Assembly: GCA_030704615.1 (NCBI GenBank)
Contig: CM060732.1
Span: forward strand, 76,489,053-76,553,052
Origin: Takakia lepidozioides
Lineage: Eukaryota > Streptophyta > Takakiopsida > Takakiales > Takakiaceae
DNA length: 64,000 bases
Direction of reading: 5' to 3'
This document shows, in pieces, positions 45,934 to 57,100 of the stretch; within the stretch, counting starts at the first letter, position 1; each line of letters begins with the position of its first letter. The position numbers were made by a program, and so were the translations under genes. A model generated the notes under the pieces. The model saw only the letters and a list, made by a program, of their open reading frames with translations. It was not told where the DNA came from and searched no databases.

Positions 45934-48900
45934 TTAGCTGGTTGAAGCCCTGTTGACAAAATGCTTGACAAGCTCATAGAGAGAGACAACAATCCCTATA
46001 GAAGGCCCGTTCCTGCCCATCCGGGGCCCAACTCCCATGAAGAGCCCTCGCACTCCTCCTTTCCTGCACCCCACACACACACATGATTTCACCATCAAAT
46101 TACAGATTTTCATGAAGCTACCATGCCACTGCAATGCTAGCTGCAAAATGAGGTTGATCAAAGATGTACTTGACTAAAAACAGCTCACCTCCAAATTTCA
46201 TAGAGAGTTTGTCGATTGGTCATTGTTACGGCCTTCACAGGATCTTTCTGCACCACAAGAAGATTGGCCAAACTCTTTGTGAGCTTGGGAAATGAAGACC
46301 ATCACAAGATCAAAAGAGATTTCACCATCAGCCTAATTATCACAGTTTTCATTAATGATTATGCAGATTCTATTTCTTCTGGGCCGGTCACAGTAAGTGG
46401 TTACTGTCACATGACATCAGGGCCATGTAGCTTTATAAACTTTTAAGTGTTTCTGATCACTGGAACCAAAGCTTTATGAGAGACCTGGATAACCCACCTC
46501 AATCTGGCGCCATGTTTTGACTACATCTAGAGGGCAGGTAATAGCTGCGGCTATGCTTCCTGATAGCACACCTGCAGCAAAATTGGCTCCAAACACATTT
46601 GCTGCATGTGGGTTAGGCCCTGCTGCTTCGAGGAGGTAGCCTCTCACCTGCATATCAAATAATTGGTAACCCTCAGTTTGGCAGCTCTAGAAAGGTTTCT
46701 AAGAAAGATTGGATCAAGTTCCTAGCTATTGAAGGACTGAGATTCTTCCCAGGGTGCCTACACGTAAGCATTGGAACAAATATTAGTGAGGGAGCCAGAT
46801 TTCTGGGCTTATTGTAGGTGGTGGCCGGGACAGGCCAACACAGTCTAGGGCTCTTCATTTCATCCCTTCAGCTCTGGAGGTTGCCACTTTTCAGTGGCTT
46901 TGATGATCAACATCCTCAGGAAGTTGCACCGGCAATTTATTTTCCCAAAACCTTTATCCCCGATGGTGCTTGCAGGACCAGCTTTTAACACCAGTGTTTC
47001 AACATCTCACCCTAAGTGATTTCTATGCTTATCAACGACTCTCTATGACTATCCACAATCAGGGTAAGCAGGCAAATAGAGCTGCTAAGAGGGAGGTTTC
47101 TGGATTCAAAGGGAAGGTAGACCTGAAAATGCTCATACAATGAAAAGGAGCCAGGGGACAGGGATATGACAATGATACTCTTGGCCAGGCAAGCTGGCCA
47201 ATTTAAACCATAGAGATAGAAAAGTGGGTGGCTGGTAAGCTTACGGGCTCCAAGGTAGCCCAGCACATTGCAGAGAATGGAACATCGCGTGCTAATTGAG
47301 CTCCCACTCCAGTCCACAACAACTGTACTCCTTGCACTGCCCACCCCCCCCAAACAGCCACCTCCGCATGAGATCTCGGTCTGATTGCAAGAATGGAAGG
47401 GAGTGCGGCTTTGACTGAGTACATCAACTTGACGTCACACCTCTCTAGGTCCTTGTCATTTCCAAGTTCCAATTCACCTATGTAAGGCGTGATAGCAAAA
47501 ATGATGATATTGCTGTCCTCAAAGCAGCTAGAAAGATATATATGCCCTGAGTTTCACCAACAGGCTTGCATGTGACATGAGAAGTGTAATAAGATGTAAC
47601 GAGATGTTTTCTCATGCTTTGACAAGAATGCAAAGATAGACATTCCATTCTTGCTAAAAAATTTTGGAGCCAGCATTAAGGGCTAGATAAGACCAAATAT
47701 GGTAAACTTTACAACAACTATCAAGCTCCCTGAACAACTTGTAAGCAGAATAAGAGACTCACAACGTCCGCCTGGTGCTTCTCGAACAGTTGATAAAACA
47801 CCACGAAGAGTGCCCCACATTCCTGGCGCTTTTCCACCCCTCACCTCCTCATGGGCCTGCATTAATGCATCTCAACACGCCATCACTCAACAGAAGAATG
47901 TCTGCATCTGAGATTACCACAAGAAGAGAAAGAGAAAAACTGCACCCATCATACTTCAAGGCCATTGCCTTGTGACCATAGGCCTGGGCTGAATTTGGAT
48001 AGAGCAGTGGGAGCACAGGGAGATGGGGGACAAAGCAGAACACCAGGAGAAACCACATTAAGAGAGAGGGACTTTATAATGTACATATCGAGAGAATGTA
48101 CTCATAAGACTTGTGTTTGCTGTAGCCTTGTAGCCATAGACCATAGTACAAACAGAGAGAGCGAAAGAGAGAGAGAGAGAGAGCTTACCTGCATGCGTGT
48201 CCTTACAAGCTCAAGGGGAGAGCAGATAAGGCAGACAAGTGATCGTGCCCCTGACGCTGCCAGCAATGGTGTATAGGGCTTCAAATGCAATGAATTTGAG
48301 TCTGAAAATCTCTCCAATGATTCATGGAGTACATCATAAGTAGGTAGATATATTCCCACCTGTTTAATGGCAGATTGACAAAATCAAGATATGTGTGAAC
48401 CTCCACATTTCCCAGCTCTGCGCTATTAAATGAGGGAACAGCCTTGCAGCTAAAAGGAAGCCAATGCTGAATACATTTTGGACTCGTTACTGACTGCTAA
48501 CTGCAGTTACAGATGCTAAGTTGGAATGCAGATCAACCAGCAAGAAAGTCAATTCAGTTTGTCAATGCCTCGAAGGTCCAGTCCTCTAGCCACGACGATA
48601 ATGTCTTGACTTGCGAGAATAGGTAGCTCTCTTACAGTTGGCATGGAAATTGCAAGGGAAGCATTCGTGCCCCTCCAAAGTCGGAAAAAGCCTTCCTGCA
48701 ACCAGTAGAGATTTTAGAATACACATGAACCCAGTTCACCCCAATTTAGTGGTACCTCATGACAAACAATCAACAGTTCACAAACTGCGGAGCACTGACG
48801 TTTGTAAAATCATATGTCATGTGTTGGAAGTCTTTGTGAGACAGAGAAAGACAAAGACAAACAAATAAACAAACAAATTTTACAACATCCAAAGTGTGTG

Positions 48901-50134
48901 TGTACGAGAGAGAGAGAGAGGCTTGCTCTGGCCACATAAGAACCATAAGTTGGGTAGTGCTGCATGCTAACCTGCCGGACAACTTTATAAAACACATCCC
49001 ATGTGCTCTTGTACTCTGGGGTTCCCAGAGCATTGTGTACAGGGGCCACTCCAGAAGTGCTCATTATATGGCACACAGAGGCAGACCTCCCATGAGTCAA
49101 CATCTGCAACAACTTACCGAAAAGTCACCAGATTGTTGTTAAGGCTACCAACTTGAACCCTTGAATCCAGTACACATTAACTCTTGTGTTCTACCAAATT
49201 ACAGAACAAGGAATTAAAGCTCAACATCAACACAAGCCTCCACTCCAGAAACAAAGTGTGCTGAAAGCACTGTCTTGTAAAATCAAAAGCCGAAGAGAGG
49301 AATCTGACCGGCTCCCATCTCAGTTAATGCTTGTAGCATGCCATCCTTCCCCTTTACCTTCTCTGCAGCATGGGGTTCAGCAGCACCCGCCGTCATTTGT
49401 GGGGAGGTGAGTCGTGCTGCCTGAGCTTGCAGCCTCGTCTGCAATAACCCACCCGCTGCCTTGAGCATCTTTCGGACTTTCTATGTCACCACTTCCACGT
49501 AGAAGACATGGTTGTAAGATCTCTCAGCATAGTAGAGTACTAAATTGCGAGGATTTCCGTGGAGAGATCAAGACTGTGCCCCAAGCAACTACAATATCCA
49601 CAACCAGTACCGAAAAGCTTGGCGATGAATCCTCTGCCAGCTATTGGCTGGCTGTATGAACTCACCAACGGATTCGAATTTAGAAATCCCAGTTTATTCA
49701 TTGCGACCTTCAGACCCAAGATGCGGAGTTTCAACAACCACCCACATAATCCAACGAATACACTTTTCAAACGCTTTGCTTGAGCCATCGTCAACCATCG
49801 TCAACCATCGTCAACAACAACATAGCGTCTGGAGACAGAAAGAGGGTCAAATTACCTTGGCAACATCCAAGGGATTTACAATTAAAGCGGAGATGAAAGC
49901 AGCTCCAGCAGCGGAAATAATCTTCTCCCGAACATTCAAGATTCTTGTCGGAATCTCAGAGGGAGTGGCCTCCGTCATCCGCTGACTGCTTCTTACCGAA
50001 ACCGTCTCCTGCCTTGCATGGCCAGAACTCGGCGACAAGCCCTCACTCCTCAACTGCTGACTTATGTACGAAGAACAGGACGGAGACGGCTGCGCTTGCG
50101 CCGCCATTCCACACCCGTCGCAGTCAATTCGCAC
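45934..50134 (-). CDS. MTM1: Mitochondrial carrier, MTM1/SLC25A39-40 type
   Basis: Inner-membrane carrier. Relatives (yeast Mtm1, human SLC25A39/40) are linked to mitochondrial glutathione import, manganese supply to superoxide dismutase and iron-sulfur homeostasis. Ten exons on the minus strand: 50134-49856, 49438-49358, 49103-48972, 48695-48636, 48359-48189, 47856-47763, 47336-47245, 46647-46498, 46247-46189 and 46063-45934. The frame closes to about 415 residues (406 if the ATG at 50107 is used). The three carrier signatures are [18 protein letters not shown] and CPLDVVKTW. Other matches: [44 protein letters not shown]. The third repeat ends in KTW where an Arg is usual. Intron 5 holds a LINE tail. 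Confidence 0.94.
48090..48147 (-). mobile_element. LINE 3'-tail fragment in MTM1 intron 5
   Basis: Minus-strand LINE 3' end: GGCTACAAGGCTACAGCAAA, then GTCTTATGAGTACATTCTCT. A GA-rich run follows at 48153-48184. Same strand as the gene. Confidence 0.75.
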
Positions 50135-50744
50135 CTATCCTCCTCCCTTCCATTCCAGCTCCGCCCACCTGCCTAAAACTCTCCCCACCTCCAACCATCC
50201 ACTTTCTGCTCCCAATCCAGCCTCAAACCATCCCAGCTCCACCTCAAACTCTCCAAAAACGCACGCTCACTCGATCTCTCCCTGCTACCCCACCCCTCCC
50301 TTCACAAATCCTCTCCACACCCCGTTTCCCTGCTCATCATCACGCAATCTGCTGACCTAACTTAACTCTGCACTCTCTCTGCGTTTGTGCCCCCCTTCTT
50401 CCTGCACCGGGACTCGGCCATCTTCCCCTCTTTCCAATCCCACGGTGCGATCCCTTCTCAGGTAGATCGTGCGGCCCATACCTGTTTATATGGAATCCAC
50501 AAAAGGGTACCGTGGTATCCTGCCAAAGTCTCACATACACATGTCGTAACGCCGGAGCTGCCCACGTGGCATGCACTTTTCCACGGTCCTCGGATGGCAT
50601 GGGACCAACTTCCATGTGGGATGTCCCCGCCGGCTCCGCCAAGCTATCCCAACGTAAAGGATTTTGCCTGCCTAATATGGCGTATTTTCAGGAGGATTAA
50701 AAAGCAGAAATCTACGCCTCATGCCACTAGTACATTATGCCACT
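50135..50744. other. MTM1 upstream region
   Basis: C-rich, GC-rich stretch that likely contains the MTM1 promoter and 5' UTR. No gene recognised. Confidence 0.55.
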
Positions 50745-50748
50745 TGCA

Positions 50749-50767
50749 CTAGCACATTATGAAACAT
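50749..50767. repeat. Short perfect hairpin
   Basis: ACATTATG-AAA-CATAATGT, 8-bp perfect stem with a 3-base loop. Confidence 0.8.
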
Positions 50768-50818
50768 AATGTGTTTGATTAGGACTGGCAGGCCAATGAG
50801 AGGGCGGCAGACTCAATC

Positions 50819-50941
50819 CTTTACGTACTGGAATGGGCTGCAACATGCTATTATGGTGGTTTCGGTGGCAGATCGCCCTCCGGCTCGCCACCACCTTACC
50901 CGCCACAATGTCATGTGGCAGCCCATTCCATAGTACGTTAA
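50819..50941. mobile_element. MITE-like foldback element A
   Basis: The left arm TTACGTACTGGAATGGGCTG is the near-inverse of the right arm ending CAGCCCATTCCATAGTACGTT; the arms are about 26 bases and extend as CAACATG/CATGTGG. The short size and terminal arms suggest a MITE. No target duplication was secured by eye. Confidence 0.5.
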
Positions 50942-51090
50942 AAAGTGGAATTCATCGGAAAGCACCCTACCACCTCCATCGAGTGCATTCTGAAATGCAG
51001 GATGCACCTGCCATTAGATTTTTTTTTTTAATTTTGACATTTCTTTATGCAAGATAACGGCCCCTCGTGTGAGTCATTTCCGGATTTTCG

Positions 51091-51185
51091 GGCCTGATGC
51101 CAACGGGAATTTTTGGGCCTTCCCCTGGGGCTACCGTTGGCGTTAGGCCCTTAAATCCGAGAATGCCCTCCATTGGAGGGCATTA
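51091..51185. repeat. Two stem-loops
   Basis: GGGCCTGATGCCAACGG pairs with CCGTTGGCGTTAGGCCC (about 15 of 17), then AATGCCCTCC-ATT-GGAGGGCATT forms a perfect 10-bp hairpin at 51162-51184. Confidence 0.7.
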
Positions 51186-51202
51186 CCCTAGACGTAAAAA
51201 TC

Positions 51203-51354
51203 AGGTGTGGAGTATTCTGCCGCTTTTTAAGACTAATTATCAGGCCGAATGAGCCACCCAGGGTGGTGTACGACAGATGGCTGGGATGGCCGAGTATATA
51301 TCCACCCCAATCAGATTGCGCCAAGTAGCGGCGAGAATACTCCACAACCTGCTG
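51203..51354. mobile_element. MITE-like foldback element B
   Basis: AGGTGTGGAGTATTCTGCCG near 51203 is the near-inverse of CGGCGAGAATACTCCACAAC near 51330, enclosing about 100 bases. A foldback of about 150 bp. Confidence 0.5.
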
Positions 51355-51784
51355 TTTATGCGCCATGGAGTGGGCATACTTAGGAGCTAGGAACTAGGAG
51401 CAGTGTTTTTCTTTCTGGCGAAAAATCGCCAAATTTCGACCTGGAAACTACGTCAGCTACTTGTACAAAGGAATTATGGGGGTAAAATCCGACTTTTTCG
51501 CCAAAAAGCAGAAGCAGACAAATTTCAGGGGCCTAATTATGCTGACGTGGACCAGTTAACACGTGACACTTGGAATATAGCCACTTTTCTAACTCTGCCA
51601 CCTCGATATTCTCGCCACATGGGCACTGCGTAGAATTCACAGGTGGCCCCGCCAGCGATTTTGGAAATATGAAAAAAAACACTGACTAGGAGCCATCGGC
51701 ACCACATGCCTGCTCTCTAGTACTTTGCCGGCGTCTCCACCGATCGGCAAAGTCACTTCCGTGTGTGGAGCTTCCAAGAGTTGG

Positions 51785-52157
51785 GTTGACCTTGAGCCCC
51801 TCACTTCGCAAGTGGTGGGGTCCTGGCGGATGCTTGGGTATCTCTTTCACCCAGTGGTTCTGAGTTCAAATCTAGCTACAGCTTCATAACCAAGGGATCA
51901 TGTCTCCCTCTTTGGAGCATGTACATGGAATGCATTGGTAACCCGTACAACATGTCAAATATGGGGCCCACCCTCCAAAGGGGGCAGTAGCCGCAAGGTG
52001 AAGTGGCTCTTAGGCAGGCGTCCTCTCTCTCTCTCTCTAAAATTGAATTCCAATAGTCGGGCATGAACTCTGGCGTGGTGAAGTGGCTCTTAGGCCGGCG
52101 TCTTCTCTCTCTCTCTCAAAAATTGAATTCCAATAGTCGGGCATGAACTCTGGCCTG
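51785..52157 (+). mobile_element. SINE-like element with tandemly duplicated tail
   Basis: A B-box-like GAGTTCAAATC (51862-51872) lies behind a possible A-box. The body contains GGGGCAGTAGCCGCAAGGTG. The tail is an 80-bp unit repeated twice (51997-52076 and 52077-52156), each with GGTGAAGTGGCTCTTAGG, a CT run, and ATTGAATTCCAATAGTCGGG. It shares a GGCAGTAGCC...GGTGAAG core with the SINE at 52204. Confidence 0.6.
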
Positions 52158-52203
52158 GCAAGGGGCTCACAACTCTGTATAGCACCTAGCCGACATCCAC
52201 CAT

Positions 52204-52380
52204 GTAGGCCAGTGGTAATGGGCACAACCACATTGGATGTGGTCGTGGGTTCAAACCACGATCTGGTGTGTCATGAAGGTGTCCACCTTTCAGGCGGAAG
52301 GCAGTAGCCCTTGTGGTGAAGAGACACCATAAGTTACCATAAGTTACGCCCCCCTTCAGGAGGATGTATAGCACCTCGCC
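52204..52380 (+). mobile_element. tRNA-derived SINE, copy 3 (best preserved head)
   Basis: A-box-like TAGGCCAGTGG, B-box GGTTCAAACC at 52248-52257, then AAGGTGTCCACCTTTCAGG, GGAAGGCAGTAGCCCTTGTG and AAGAGACACCATAAG. Same family as the minus-strand copies at 38775 and 39345. Confidence 0.75.
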
Positions 52381-52399
52381 TGGGTTGCTTACCATACAC

Positions 52400-54173
52400 G
52401 TACAATGCTAAGATGGTCCCTGGCATCCGGGCGGCCCCATATGCTCCCTCTTTCCTTGCTTTACTTGACACCTCACAAGACAAATTATCCCACCGACACC
52501 CCTTTTTGCGCCACCCTATTCGTCTGATCCTCCATGTTTTTTTTTCAAACCTTCAAGAAAATCCATCTTTAATGAAATTGCTTTACATATTGGCTGATTT
52601 TGCCGGGCAATCCGGGTGAGCTCATTAGCCCTAGGGGGCTGTTCCCTGGGATTCAGAGCTAAGGATCCCTGCATTGTCTATGTGCTCCCTCATGTTCCCT
52701 CACGACCACGGCAGATGCCAGTATGCAGAATCAGCCGGGCTACTTATTCGGCATACCGTATTGACCTAGCTTATTAGGCAATACTTAATTCAAAATCAAG
52801 TGCCTAATTAAATATAGAACATGTTTGGAAACTGTGCCTAAAACTTGGAAACATTTCCTGAGAAGTGCCTAATTGCTCGAAAATTGTGAAAACACCCAAA
52901 TGCCAAATATCAGAAAAAATGCTTAAATTGTAATATTTAAAGTCCATTTCTGTAATTTCTAATTTCATATCCACACACAACTTCCAAAGGGCCCTGCATC
53001 GATGCAACTACATTTTATTTTATTTATATATATTTTTCCATTTTACTACATCTTCATAAGTCTCATCACCTATCTCATGTGAATCTTCTGAATCTTCGAG
53101 AATGCTATGAGAGAACGTTAAGGTCAGGAACATCATCATCCTCGATATGCATGTTTGCAAGACATCGGAGGTAAAATATATTTTCGAGACCATTATGTTT
53201 TTTTAATTAATTAATTTTTTGGCAACAGGGACAGAGGCCCTGAAGATTTTATTGAAGGGGCAAACAGTACAGAGAGGAGGAAAAAATAACCTCCGAGAGA
53301 ACCGTAAAAGCGTATGGCATGGGAACACTTGGCATGGGAACACCCCGCACTAAGAGAGAGGGGGGTGGGGGAAGCAGGAATGAGCCTAAGCAGGTCGGAG
53401 GTGAGGTGGCTGGAGAGCAAGCTCCAGCAGTTTTTCTTAAAAGAAAATTACCTCAACAATAGTTTTTGAGGGAGGTCAATTGTTCATTATTATCCAGGAT
53501 CGACTGTACCTAATGTTTGGAAATTACCTAGGTGAGGTGCCTAAATAATAAAAACGAATCTGCCTAATAATATTTCATTTTTATTAATTATTAGGCGCGG
53601 AAGTGCCTAATTAGCTAGGTCAGGACGGTCTGAATCACCAGTGCCCTAATCCCGCCAGATACCTAGTCCGTGCAGAACATACCCAATAAGCCATTGAAGC
53701 TCTTAAGGGAACCCTTATAAAACCTCCAGGATGTATTCTTAGAGGGTTTTAGTTGACAGAAAGAAAAAATACCTCTGATCTCATCCATGATGGACGGATG
53801 TATATCTCTCTTGTATCCATATTTATCCATCTACGTCTACCGGACGACCGGGAAATCCCGGTTGGGTCCCCGCGCGGAGTACAACGCAGACGCAGTCTTC
53901 TCCGCAGTGTGTAGGCGAAGCGGAATGTGTTGGAGGGGGGAGGAAGGAATGCGAGCTTTCTCTTTTCCCCATTCTTATCAGTGGCAGGAGGGAACAGGGC
54001 ACTGCTCGTTGTTCAGTTTCTTCTTTGAAAATCTGGCAGTGGTAGGTTTTGGTTTAGAAGCTTTCCTCCCAATTTGTGAGGTGTGAGAAGGAGGAGTGGC
54101 TCTCTTTTTGGCATATAGGCTGGCTGGTGCTCACTGCGAGCTTGGCACGTGAAGGCCATACGTTTCCCTGGAG
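52400..54173. other. Spacer upstream of the S1 gene
   Basis: No gene recognised. At 53215-53290 a minus-strand segment reads CTTCAATAAAATCTTCAGGG and GGGCCTCTGTCCC, like the 3' end of a plant retroelement with an AATAAA signal; a related motif is at 31703. The S1 promoter and 5' UTR probably occupy the last few hundred bases. Confidence 0.55.
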
Positions 54174-57100
54174 ATGGCAACGATTTCCTCGAGGATTGTA
54201 GCTGTTTCTGTGGGAGAGTGTAGAGAGACTTTCCAGCTGACTGGCTCAGCATTTGTAGGATCTTCGAAGGTCGTGTTAGGGCTTACAAATAGCAGGTTCT
54301 TAGGCAGGAAATTGGCGGCAAGGGGAGGGACAGAAACTGGCGTGTCACGACTGTATTGTGTGGCTGCATTGTCCAGACCCAAAGCCAAGGATGATCTTAT
54401 GGCAAGTTCGTGAAACCCTAAACCTGCACTGGTTTACGCTCATGTCTTCTACTGCTGAATTCCTGCATCCGTAGCTTCAGGGGTTCGTCTGCAGTTCCAT
54501 TGGTGTATTTTGCGAGCCGGGCTGAATGTGACTTCAAGCAGGAATTCCTGAAGTGCTTCTTTTCGACGGCTGGCAGACTTTGGCTAGAAACGCTCCTGGT
54601 TTTCCTGGGACACCGCACAATGCGTGGTTGTAAATTAGTATATTATGGTTTGCAACCATTTTGGAGCCGCATCATTTGCAACTGGTATGCACGGGAGACG
54701 ATTCATGACCTCGTTCCGAATTTCAATTCAAAGGATCATGTTTCTAATAAGAGAGGAGATGCTGCAGGCAGAGGCAGAGGAGCGATGGCAGAGAGCTTTG
54801 GACAACCCTTTGGAGGGTGTGCAGTTTACACATGAAGAGTTTGCAGATGCGCTATCTAAGTACGACTTCAGCTTTGAAATTGGTGACCTGGTACACCCTC
54901 CATAGTCTCCACCTTTTATGATTCATTTCCACCTGAAACCGGGGCTTTGGTTATTTTTCGTGCAAGCGTATTCCATCGCATGTCATTTGACCGGGGTGAG
55001 GTGAGCAATAGAGTTAAGAAAGACATACAAGAAGAAAAAAGAGAAAGTGAGTCAGGCTGTGGCCTTATTTTTGTGATATGCTCAGTGATATTATAGTTCA
55101 GATATGCGATTCTTGGTCAGGTTTTCCTTAGGATTTATACGGATGAATCCTCATCATCATGTCTTTCAGAACAAAAACCTTAGATCATTGTTGTAGAGAG
55201 GATATGTCATGCACCTCTGCTGCTTTGGGCCAATGTGGCACATTCGTAGGCCCTTCAGAGCACTGCCATTGAGAGTTAACTTGGCGTGGCCCACTATTGT
55301 GAGGACGATGCAGTTTGCTTTAGCTGATCATGGCTGTTTCAAGTTTTGTGTCCTCTGACAATGAGCCATATGATATTATGACAGATGTCGTCTTGGTGTT
55401 GTACACTTTTTCTTACAAAAAATAACAGGGACTGAAACTATCTGGTTCCCTGTGTGATGGGATGCCATTGGATTGCCTGAATGCCTGGAAGAGCAAGACT
55501 CTTCTGAATCTGAAACTTTTTGGGAAGTAGTTCTTGCAATTCAGACCTGTTGGAGAGCCTCTGAAAACCATCTCAGGAGGTAGCAATTCCAGTTATTTCT
55601 TTTTGTGAGCACTGGCTGGAGAAAGCCAGCAGTATCTTTAGGTGTTAGGGTACTTCTCTTAAACCCTGCACCCTGGGGGCAGTGAGAGAGAATGTACTCA
55701 TGAGACGTTGTTTGCTGTTAGCCTTGTGGCCATAGACCCCATGCCCTGTTTGGCAGAATAGGCACTACATTTGTGAGGGGCTTACTTCAGTAGTGGGACT
55801 TACCTTGGTATAAACCGAGATCTAGAAAGCCTGTCACACTAGCATCATTCTCCCGTGTGTTAGCTTGCCCAGCAATTAGAACCCAACAGGGCCAGGGCTG
55901 TAGTCTTAGCCTCGAGATTTTGGAAGTTGGTGAACAGAGGTACAGGAACTATGTCCTTGATGGTCCTGAAGAGGGTCACTCTCTTATGAGTATACCCCAG
56001 ATGCTGTATCAGAAAATAGATATTGTCTTCAGGCCTAATGTCTGCAGAACTAATGGGCTGTTGTGTGATATACTCCAGTTCATCAGGGGTGAGAGAATGT
56101 ACTCATAAGACTTTGTTTGCCATAGCCTTGTGCCGTAGGCCCTGTGCCTAGTTTGGATGGAAAAAGGGGAGGGGGAAGAGAGAGAGAGAGAGAGATGCTG
56201 ACAACAGTAACTCGGTGTTAATAGGTGAAAGGCGTAGTGTTCAAGACAGACTACAATGGAGCTCTGATTGACATAGGGGCAAAGGCGCCAGCGTACCTTC
56301 CTCTGCAAGAGGCATGCATCCACAAGCTGAAGAGTGTGGAGGAGGTGGGGCTGGTGCCAGGTGTTGAGGAGGAGTTTCTAATTTTTCGTGACGATGACGA
56401 CAAGGGCCGAATGATTCTGAGTCTGCGGAAGCTGCAATATGACATGTCGTGGGAGCGCTGCCGACAATTGCAGGCAGAAGATGTGCCCATCAGATCGTTG
56501 GTAAACTTTTTGTCATGTCACTCACGTGTACCGAACTGATGTTTGTCTTGATTTAGTTAAGGAATTACTGTCCTTGTGGGCATCCTACTTCGTATCATAG
56601 GAAATCAGCAAGCTTTTCCCACATGTATGAGTTGGGAATGGAGGTTTCAGAAGTGGTGCTTGTCACTGCAGGTTCTGATGGCCAACAGAGGAGGAGTGGT
56701 TGTGCTAGTGGAGGGCCTTCGTGGCTTTGTGCCCTTCTCACAAATTACAGCTGTGAGTTTCTCTCTAGTACCATGAACCCCAATACCATGAAAGCAATAT
56801 GTGGAGTTGACCTTGAGCATTCACAGCAGTTTCCTGCTTTTTCTTACCATTATTCTCTTGTTGTGGCCACCACATCATGGCTCTATTTTAGTATAAACAA
56901 AGATAAGGTTCTGGCATTTACTGTACTTACATGGATATGTCATCCACCAAGAGTAAGCCTGGGTTGCGTATCTGTTGGTTACAGAGTTAGTTGTTCAGAA
57001 GAGTGCTCTGTGTGTAGAGACAAAATTCACAAAATTCAGAGGAGCTAGTTGACAAGGAGCTACTAGTCAAGTTTTTGGAGGTGGATGAGGAGCGCACACG

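Noticed and set aside
48150-48184. GA runs (also 56178, 59170, 52021) considered as CRISPR or tandem gene repeats
   Set aside because: Plain microsatellites, several being LINE or SINE tails; no spacers.
52204-52280. A tRNA gene
   Set aside because: A- and B-box-like motifs are present but no cloverleaf fits; the sequence is the head of a dispersed SINE.
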